13,876 bases of DNA from an uncultured Bacillota bacterium (GTDB lineage Bacteria; Bacillota; Clostridia; Peptostreptococcales; Anaerovoracaceae), in assembly GCA_946408315.1 (NCBI GenBank), contig CAMJRV010000022.1, positions 1 through 13,876 of the forward strand, given 5' to 3'. Below, in pieces: positions 6,396-13,876 of the stretch; positions within the stretch are counted from its first letter, which is position 1; each line of letters starts with the position of its first letter. Below the pieces are notes generated by a model. It was not told the DNA's origin. It searched no databases and saw only the letters and a program-made list of their open reading frames with translations. The translations under genes and the position numbers were made by a program.

Positions 6396-7886
6396 ATGGA
6401 ACTACTTGGTAGATTGATTGATTTTTTGAATACTTATATTTGGTCAACCGCGATGATTGTTTTCGTTCTCGGTTCGAGCATATACTTTTCCATCAGACTC
6501 AGATTTACACAACTTCGAAATTTTAAAGATATGGCAAAAAACGTACTGAGCAGCAAAAGCTCAGAAAGCGGAATTTCCACATTTTCTTCGTTCTGTACCA
6601 CCATGGCTGCCCGCGTAGGCGTAGGAAATATCGCCGGCGTGGCTGTAGCTATCTATACGGGAGGTCCCGGAGCCGTGTTCTGGATGTGGGTTACGGCGAT
6701 CTTCCTTGCCGCTACCTCATTTACGGAATGTTCTCTGGGGCAGCTTTACAAAATCTCCGTTGACGGAGAATACAGAGGCGGCGCTTATTACTGTGCCGAG
6801 AGGGCTCTGGGCTGGAAATGGTTCGGCATTCTGTTCGCTATCGTTACGATGGTGACCATGCTGGCTCTGCTGCCCGGCGCTCAGTCCAATACAATCAGCG
6901 AAGGTCTGTACCACAGCCTTGGCATTCCTCACTGGATCACCGGAGTGGTGGGAGCCGTATTGCTTGGAATCATCATCCTTGGAGGCATCAAGCGTATCAG
7001 CGGATTTGCTTCGGTTCTCGTTCCCCTGAAAATTGGTCTCTTCATGCTGCTGACCATCGTCGTACTTATCGTCCATGCGAAAGCGATTCCCGGAATGTTT
7101 GTTATGATTTTTACAGCTGCTTTCAATCAGGGCTCTATCTTCGGCGGTATGATGGGCGCAGCTATCGGCATGGGAGTACGGAGAGCGACCTTCGCTTCCG
7201 GAGCCGGTATGGGGGAAGAAACCCCTGCGGCTGCTGCGGCTGAGACTGACCATCCCGTCGGTCAGGGTCTGGCCAATTCCTTCGGAATCTACATGGACAT
7301 CGTCGTCTGTACCTGTACGGCGCTGATGATCCTGGTCACCGACTGCTTCAACACCGCTTCCGGTTACATCGGAGCCGGTTCCGCCGCAATGTCCGAGTTG
7401 GCGGCGTCGGGTCAGAATGGTATCGTGTACGCTCAGGAAGCCGTTGGAACACTGGCTCCCGGAGTAGGTGAAATCGTTGTTGGCGTTCTCGTCATCCTGT
7501 TCGCCTTCACCACGATCCTGAGCTATTCCTATCAGGCTGAAACCAGCTTGGCGTACCTTTTCGGCGATTCCCGCCCACAGGTCCGCAAGGCGGTCATCCT
7601 CGGCATGAGAATTTTGATCCTGCTCATCTACATCTTCTTCGCCAACACCGCTTCCGACGTTGCCTGGGGCGCGGCGGATCTGGGCGTAGGCCTCATGGTG
7701 TGGCTGAACGTATTCATGCTGTTGTTCCTCTTCCCCAAAGCCGTCATCATGCTGAAGGACTATGAGGCCCAGAAAAAGGCCGGTCAGAAGCCGTTCTTCG
7801 ATCCTGATAAAGTCGGCATCAAGAACGTAGACCTCTGGAAAGAGATCAACAAAGAAAAAATCGCCGCTGCAAGAGCGGAAAAATAA
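6396..7886 (+). CDS. Sodium:alanine/glycine-type symporter (AGCS family)
   Basis: This 496-residue polytopic membrane protein matches the AGCS (alanine or glycine:cation symporter) family over its full usual length. Signature stretches are GVGNIAGVAVAIYTGGPGAV followed by FWMW near residues 75-97, LPGAQSNTISEGL in the middle, and GVRRATFASGAGMGEETP then HPVGQGLANS further on. It has about ten or eleven hydrophobic segments and a charged cytoplasmic tail rich in Lys and Glu. Members import small neutral amino acids with sodium. Its position after the dehydrogenase, lyase and racemase genes makes it the likely importer of their substrate. An AAGGAG ribosome site (6380-6385) precedes the ATG. 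A hairpin at 6297-6325 lies between it and the catabolic genes, so it may be partly uncoupled from them. Exact substrate unknown. Confidence 0.93.
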   Translation: MELLGRLIDFLNTYIWSTAMIVFVLGSSIYFSIRLRFTQLRNFKDMAKNVLSSKSSESGISTFSSFCTTMAARVGVGNIAGVAVAIYTGGPGAVFWMWVTAIFLAATSFTECSLGQLYKISVDGEYRGGAYYCAERALGWKWFGILFAIVTMVTMLALLPGAQSNTISEGLYHSLGIPHWITGVVGAVLLGIIILGGIKRISGFASVLVPLKIGLFMLLTIVVLIVHAKAIPGMFVMIFTAAFNQGSIFGGMMGAAIGMGVRRATFASGAGMGEETPAAAAAETDHPVGQGLANSFGIYMDIVVCTCTALMILVTDCFNTASGYIGAGSAAMSELAASGQNGIVYAQEAVGTLAPGVGEIVVGVLVILFAFTTILSYSYQAETSLAYLFGDSRPQVRKAVILGMRILILLIYIFFANTASDVAWGAADLGVGLMVWLNVFMLLFLFPKAVIMLKDYEAQKKAGQKPFFDPDKVGIKNVDLWKEINKEKIAAARAEK

Positions 7887-7900
7887 AGCTAGAAATTTTA

Positions 7901-7939
7901 CCGGAGAAGGGCGCCTTTTTGGCGGCGCCCTCGCTCCGG
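7901..7939 (+). terminator. GC-rich two-part hairpin after the symporter gene
   Basis: CCGGAG (7901-7906) pairs with CTCCGG (7934-7939), and inside it GGGCGCC (7909-7915) pairs with GGCGCCC (7924-7930). A small internal loop separates them, and the 8-base terminal loop begins with five T. It is very stable but lacks a T run on its 3' side. It sits 15 bases after the symporter stop codon, the normal place for a transcription end, so a terminator or 3' stability stem is the simplest reading. Confidence 0.55.
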
Positions 7940-7977
7940 AAGCAGTAAGGTTTTGGAATCTTCGCTTCACCTGCCGG

Positions 7978-8025
7978 TTCAGGCTGTCAAACAAACGATG
8001 GAAGAAACACGTTTGACGGCCTGAA
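7978..8025 (+). repeat. 15-bp inverted repeat with 18-base loop upstream of the EamA-family gene
   Basis: TTCAGGCTGTCAAAC (7978-7992) pairs with GTTTGACGGCCTGAA (8011-8025) with a single T-G wobble, enclosing 18 bases. Outside it, CTTCA (7965-7969) and TGAAG (8036-8040) could pair again after an internal loop. No T run follows. It ends about 50 bases before the next start codon, so it may be a leader structure, an operator-like site or a remnant of a mobile repeat. Confidence 0.6.
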
Positions 8026-8075
8026 TCTGTTCGTCTGAAGTCAGCACTGTGAACAGAGAAGGGAGAACTCTTTAT

Positions 8076-9026
8076 ATGGATCGAAGTAAACTTCTGAATA
8101 ACCTTCTGCTGCTAACGCCGGCGTTGCTCTGGGGAAGTTCTTTCTCTGTGCGGAAAATGGCGGCGGCTTATATGACGCCTCTCTTTTTTAACAGTATGAG
8201 GCTTTATACCGGATTTATCTTCGTGCTGGGCGTCTATCTCCTGACTCTTATCCTGAATAGAAAGAAGGGGGAGATCCCAGAGGTCTCGCATGCGGATAAA
8301 CTTGCGGAACCACAGGAAACCGGTCTGCCTAAGCCCCTTTCCTACCAAATTGCGGGAGGCGTCGCATGCGGTATTGTTTTTGCTCTCGGGTCGATCTGCC
8401 AGCAATGGGGTCTTTACCTTACGACCGCGGGGAAAACCGGGTTTATTACGACGCTTTATACGATCTTCGTTCCGCTCATCAGCTGGCTGTTTCTGAAGAA
8501 AAAAGTGAAAAAGCAGATTTGGATCGGAGCCATTCTTGCCGTGACCGGACTGTTTTTTATCAGCGCGGGAAGCGGATTTCGCCTTTCGATGGGAGATACG
8601 GTGGTTTTTATCGGCGCTATCTTTTTTGCGATGCAGATTATATTGACCGGGCATTTCGTGCAGCACACTTCGGTATTGTTCCTGAACATGGTGCAATTGG
8701 CGACGGCCGCAACGATCAGCCTGATCTTTTCTTTTGTGCTTGAAGAGGGAAACAGCCTGAACGGGATGCTGGATGCGGCAGGCATCATTCTGTACGCAGG
8801 TGTCGTCTGTATCGGTATCGCGTATGTGTGTCAGGGCATCGGCCTGAAGAAAGCTTCTCCGTCTGTGGCGGCCATCATTCTCAGCTTTGAATCGGTATTC
8901 GGCGCAATCTTCGGCGCGCTGATTCTGCATGAAAGGATGAGCGGCTATCAGCTGCTGGGCAGCGGTTTGATCTTCGCCGCGATTATGATTGCACAATATG
9001 AAAGAAAGGCAGATATCAATAAATAA
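8076..9026 (+). CDS. EamA-family transporter (drug/metabolite transporter superfamily)
   Basis: The 316-residue product shows two tandem EamA-type repeats with about ten hydrophobic segments. The first begins at TPALLWGSSFSVRKM near residue 13; the second begins after a short polar stretch near residue 175 (SMGDTVVFIGAIFFAM). A charged insertion rich in Lys, Glu and Pro (about residues 65-90) lies between early segments. Late motifs ASPSVAAIILSFESVFGA and GALILHERMS are typical of the family, whose members export or import amino acids and other metabolites. The start at 8076 follows GGGAGA (8061-8066); the open frame back to a GTG at 8049 lacks an equally good site. It sits behind two hairpins, so it probably has its own control. 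Substrate and direction cannot be inferred. Confidence 0.9.
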   Translation: MDRSKLLNNLLLLTPALLWGSSFSVRKMAAAYMTPLFFNSMRLYTGFIFVLGVYLLTLILNRKKGEIPEVSHADKLAEPQETGLPKPLSYQIAGGVACGIVFALGSICQQWGLYLTTAGKTGFITTLYTIFVPLISWLFLKKKVKKQIWIGAILAVTGLFFISAGSGFRLSMGDTVVFIGAIFFAMQIILTGHFVQHTSVLFLNMVQLATAATISLIFSFVLEEGNSLNGMLDAAGIILYAGVVCIGIAYVCQGIGLKKASPSVAAIILSFESVFGAIFGALILHERMSGYQLLGSGLIFAAIMIAQYERKADINK

Positions 9027-9053
9027 AAAGTGAATTCAACCTATTGTTCCAGA

Positions 9054-9069
9054 AAAAACAGCTGTTTTT
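9054..9069. promoter_or_regulatory. 16-base palindrome before the chemoreceptor ribosome site
   Basis: AAAAACAGCTGTTTTT is a perfect palindrome that ends two bases before the GGAGGT ribosome site of the chemoreceptor gene. As RNA it would be a weak A-U stem with an AGCU loop followed by UA, so it could be a feeble terminator of the EamA-family gene. As DNA it could be an operator. Confidence 0.3.
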
Positions 9070-9080
9070 AGGAGGTTAAA

Positions 9081-10208
9081 ATGGGAAAAGAAAATAGATA
9101 TTTATCCATTGGATTAAAGTTTTCTCTCATGGTATTCATAATGATATTGCTAAGTGCCTCAATAACCGGAGTTGCAGGCTTTTTAAATTATAAAAACAAT
9201 GTAGATGAATCCAAGTATATCTTCAGTGCATTCCTTAATATTCTGATTGGCAGTTCCGTTTTGTTTTTCGTTTCCTTTGCTATTATCAGGAAGAGTATCG
9301 TGAAGCCCCTTAAACTCTTAATGAATGCTTCCAATCAATTGGCGGCAGGAGATACCGACGTAAGGATCGTTCAAAAAAGCAGCGACGAAATGGGACAGCT
9401 TATGGGATCGTTTGGGCGCATGGCAGAGAACATTATGGAACAGTCAAAAAACGCGCAACGGATAGCCGAAGGTGATCTGACGGTAAAGATCTCTCCGAAA
9501 TCAGAAAAAGATTTGTTGGCGAACAGCCTGCAAGCAGTTGTAAACAGTTTAAATGATTTGAACAGCGAAGTGAGCAGGATCTTTGAGAATGTGGTGGAAG
9601 GAGACTTACTGAAAAGAGGAAACAGTAAAAATTTAAAAGGGGATTATAAGGAAGTCATTGAAGGTGTTAACTTTATTTTGGATTCTTTTGTCAATATCCT
9701 GGATACCATCGATATCAGCATTTTAATTATGGATAAAGGCTACGTTACTAAATTTAGAAATGCTACCGCGATGGCCGGCGCAGTGATAGACAGAAAAAAC
9801 CTGATGGGTACAAAATGTCATGATTTGAATCATTGTGATATGAGTCAGTGCAGGCTGAAGGAAGTTCTGGATCATAATAAAAAGCAGGTATTTGAAATCT
9901 CAGAAGAGGCAACCCAAAAAGACTATATTACGGGAATCACTCCGTTAACTGATAAAAATGGAGTACCCAGGGCTGCTGTCGAGTTTGGCCTGGAAGTAAC
10001 CGCGATGAAGAAAGCAGAAAAGGTTGCGGTCAAACAATTAGATTATCAAAAGAACGAAATACAAAGGCTTATCGAAAATTTAAACAATCTGGCAGAAGGA
10101 AATCTGAACATCGCTGTATCTGATTTAAAATGGGATGAGGATACGAAAGAGATTGCTGAAAACTTTAATTTGTTGGAAAACAGCCTCCAAGCAGTTGTAA
10201 AAATCTGA
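9081..10208 (+). CDS. Methyl-accepting chemotaxis protein, N-terminal part (membrane, HAMP, PAS) ended early by a frameshift
   Basis: The 375-residue product begins after a strong AGGAGGT site. It has two membrane segments (about residues 12-34 and 48-70) joined by a loop of only some 13 residues, so it has no real extracellular sensor. A HAMP domain follows (about 71-123), then a second HAMP-like stretch, then a PAS-type domain (about 205-320) with a cysteine motif, C-x5-C-x4-C ([14 protein letters not shown]). Another helical HAMP-like segment comes last. The frame ends at TGA 10206-10208, in a stretch where the second copy of a duplicated module has lost 85 bases. It therefore lacks the signalling domain, which lies in the next frame (10250-11743). 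The two together are best read as one broken chemoreceptor gene, unless the shift is a sequence error. Confidence 0.85.
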   Translation: MGKENRYLSIGLKFSLMVFIMILLSASITGVAGFLNYKNNVDESKYIFSAFLNILIGSSVLFFVSFAIIRKSIVKPLKLLMNASNQLAAGDTDVRIVQKSSDEMGQLMGSFGRMAENIMEQSKNAQRIAEGDLTVKISPKSEKDLLANSLQAVVNSLNDLNSEVSRIFENVVEGDLLKRGNSKNLKGDYKEVIEGVNFILDSFVNILDTIDISILIMDKGYVTKFRNATAMAGAVIDRKNLMGTKCHDLNHCDMSQCRLKEVLDHNKKQVFEISEEATQKDYITGITPLTDKNGVPRAAVEFGLEVTAMKKAEKVAVKQLDYQKNEIQRLIENLNNLAEGNLNIAVSDLKWDEDTKEIAENFNLLENSLQAVVKI

Positions 10209-10768
10209 AAGGGGATTATAAGGAAGTCATTGAGAGTGTTAACTTTATTTTGGATTCCTTCGTCAATATCCTCGATACCATCGATATCAGCATTTTAATT
10301 ATGGATAAAGATTACGTCACTAAATTTAGAAATGCTACCGCGATGGCCGGTGCGAAGATAGACAGAGAAACCCTGATGGGCACAAAATGCTATGACCTGA
10401 ACCATTGCGATATGAGTCAGTGCAGGCTGAAGGAAGTTGTAGATCATAATAAAAGGCAGGTATTTGAAATTTCAGAAGAAGCGACTCAAAAAGATTATAT
10501 TACGGGAATCACTCCGTTAACCGATAAAAATGGAGTGCCCAGAGCTGCTGTCGAGTTTGGCCTGGAAGTAACCGCGATGAAGAAGGCGGAAAGGGTTGCG
10601 GTCAAACAACTGGATTATCAAAAGAACGAGATAAAGAAACTCATCGAAAATTTAAACAGCCTGGCAGAAGGGAACCTGAGCATAGCGGTATCTGATTTAG
10701 AATGGGATGAGGATACAAAAGAAATTGCTGAGAATTTCAATCTGTTGAATAAATCCCTGGTTGAAAGT
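9540..10768 (+). repeat. Tandem duplication of a PAS/HAMP module, second copy shortened by 85 bp
   Basis: Copy 1 spans about 9540-10196 (657 bp, 219 codons). Copy 2 spans about 10197-10768. The copies are very similar at DNA level from GGGGATTATAAGG (9639 and 10211, offset 572) onward, with scattered, often silent differences. Copy 2 lacks the bases equal to 9540-9624. Both edges of the missing segment carry GTAAA (9540-9544 and 9625-9629), suggesting loss by short direct-repeat recombination. Since 85 is not a multiple of three, the reading frame breaks here. Confidence 0.88.
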
Positions 10769-11743
10769 ACGAGCTCGATAAAATTAATGATAGAAGAAAT
10801 ATCGAATATCCTGACTGAAATGACGTGTAAAAACTTTGAAGTTTCTATAGAAAACGAATATGTCGGGGATTTCGTAAGATTAAAGGATTCCATAAACAAT
10901 ATTATAGAAGAATTTAATTACATTTTAACAGACATCAACTCCGCGGCAGAGCAGGTAGAAGCGGCAGCAGACCAGGTCGCATATTCAAGCCAGAGCCTAT
11001 CGCAAGGGGCGTCGCAGCAGGCGAGCGCCGTAGAAGAAATAGGCGCAACGATAGCACAAGTCGCAGAGCAGACAAAAGAAAACGCAACGAAAGCGAATAA
11101 GGCCAATGAATTATCGATGAAGGCCAAAACAGATGCCCAGTCAGGCAACGAACAAATGAGGAATATGCTTTTGGCAATGAATGATATCAAGGCGTCTTCA
11201 AGCAATATATCAAACATCATAAAGGTCATTGATGAAATCGCTTTTCAGACCAATATTTTGGCTCTCAATGCTGCGGTAGAGGCCGCAAGAGCAGGCCAGC
11301 ACGGCAGCGGCTTTGCGGTAGTAGCAGACGAGGTCAGAAATTTAGCCGCCAGAAGCGCGAAAGCCGCGAAAGAAACAACGGACCTGATCGATAATTCCAT
11401 CAATAAGGTTGAAGAAGGCTACCTCATCGCCAAAGATACGGCAGAAGCATTAAATAAAATTGTGGAAGGTGTGGCGGATGCTGTTGATATTGTTCAAAAT
11501 ATTGCGGAAGCGTCCAAGCGTCAGGCAACAGCCATATCTGAAATAGACAGGGGGATAGATCAGATCTCGGAAGTCACGCAAAGCAATACGGCTACGGCCG
11601 AAGAAAGTGCGTCTGCCAGTGAAGAAATGGCAGGACAAGCGCAAATACTGAAGGGAATGATACAACTATTCCAGCTGAAAGATAGAGCAGTTGGTTTAAG
11701 ATATGACGCAGAGCCTGTTAGGAGAATAAAAGCGCCAAATTAA
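10250..11743 (+). CDS. Methyl-accepting chemotaxis protein, C-terminal part (PAS plus signalling domain), frame-shifted from its N-terminus
   Basis: This frame carries a second PAS domain with the same cysteine motif ([14 protein letters not shown]). A HAMP-like linker and a complete MCP signalling domain follow, including the hairpin tip [20 protein letters not shown] and then [16 protein letters not shown]. No CheR/CheB-tethering pentapeptide is evident at the C-terminus. The frame is open from 10169 but has no ATG with a ribosome site before the PAS domain; the stated start is a TTG at 10250 with no convincing ribosome site. The homologous in-frame sequence continues upstream into the preceding fragment, so this is probably the 3' half of a broken gene that starts at 9081. 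Without a membrane anchor it would be a soluble transducer if translated alone. Intact coding after the break suggests the damage is recent, tolerated, or a sequencing artefact. Confidence 0.8.
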   Translation: MDSFVNILDTIDISILIMDKDYVTKFRNATAMAGAKIDRETLMGTKCYDLNHCDMSQCRLKEVVDHNKRQVFEISEEATQKDYITGITPLTDKNGVPRAAVEFGLEVTAMKKAERVAVKQLDYQKNEIKKLIENLNSLAEGNLSIAVSDLEWDEDTKEIAENFNLLNKSLVESTSSIKLMIEEISNILTEMTCKNFEVSIENEYVGDFVRLKDSINNIIEEFNYILTDINSAAEQVEAAADQVAYSSQSLSQGASQQASAVEEIGATIAQVAEQTKENATKANKANELSMKAKTDAQSGNEQMRNMLLAMNDIKASSSNISNIIKVIDEIAFQTNILALNAAVEAARAGQHGSGFAVVADEVRNLAARSAKAAKETTDLIDNSINKVEEGYLIAKDTAEALNKIVEGVADAVDIVQNIAEASKRQATAISEIDRGIDQISEVTQSNTATAEESASASEEMAGQAQILKGMIQLFQLKDRAVGLRYDAEPVRRIKAPN

Positions 11744-11757
11744 AGGGGCGGAGCAAA

Positions 11758-13876
<2,119 letters not shown>

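Noticed and set aside
6717..7994. Minus-strand open frame of 425 codons opposite the symporter gene.
   Set aside because: Its composition is rich in His, Asp, Gln and Arg, as expected from the antisense of a membrane protein, and it has no family motif.

Overview
The window looks like the chromosome of an anaerobic, amino-acid-fermenting Bacillota of the class Clostridia. Supporting signs are a pyruvate:ferredoxin oxidoreductase gene, many iron-sulfur proteins, strong AGGAGG-type ribosome binding sites, a sigma-54/enhancer-binding regulatory system and moderate GC content. Species cannot be fixed from sequence alone. All credible genes are on the plus strand; the long minus-strand open frames are shadows. 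No tRNA, rRNA, CRISPR array or insertion sequence was seen.

Region 1 (1-955): the C-terminal part of a sigma-54-dependent activator (AAA+ domain plus a TyrR-type helix-turn-helix), then 304 non-coding bases. These hold candidate enhancer sites (TGC-N6-GCA repeats and a palindrome), a strong intrinsic terminator, a 14-base palindrome, and a near-perfect -24/-12 promoter (TGGCAC-N5-TTGC).

Region 2 (956-6287): a tightly packed operon driven from that promoter. Five genes encode what appears to be a multisubunit flavin/iron-sulfur amino acid dehydrogenase of the HcnABC / D-hydroxyproline dehydrogenase / archaeal dye-linked proline dehydrogenase type: a [2Fe-2S] subunit, an FAD alpha subunit, a two-cluster [4Fe-4S] ferredoxin, a stand-alone BFD-like [2Fe-2S] protein and a DAO-family FAD beta subunit. 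They are followed by a DapA-family lyase/deaminase and a two-cysteine Asp/Glu-racemase-family protein. Together these suggest racemisation of an imported amino acid, oxidation of the D-form (or of a cyclic or N-substituted amino acid) to an imine, and processing of that product by the DapA-family enzyme. Hydroxyproline is the best-precedented substrate, but this is inference.

Region 3 (6297-9026): a hairpin, an AGCS sodium:amino-acid symporter, two further strong inverted repeats, and an EamA-family transporter. The symporter is a natural candidate for substrate uptake.

Region 4 (9054-12885): a chemoreceptor whose PAS-containing module (657 bp, 219 codons) is duplicated in tandem. The second copy has lost 85 bp at a 5-base microhomology, which shifts the frame and splits the gene into an N-terminal part (membrane, HAMP, PAS) and a C-terminal part (PAS, signalling domain). 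An EutH-like permease follows 14 bases later, without other eut genes in view.

Region 5 (12882-13876): the start of pyruvate:ferredoxin oxidoreductase, which overlaps the end of the EutH-like gene and runs off the window.
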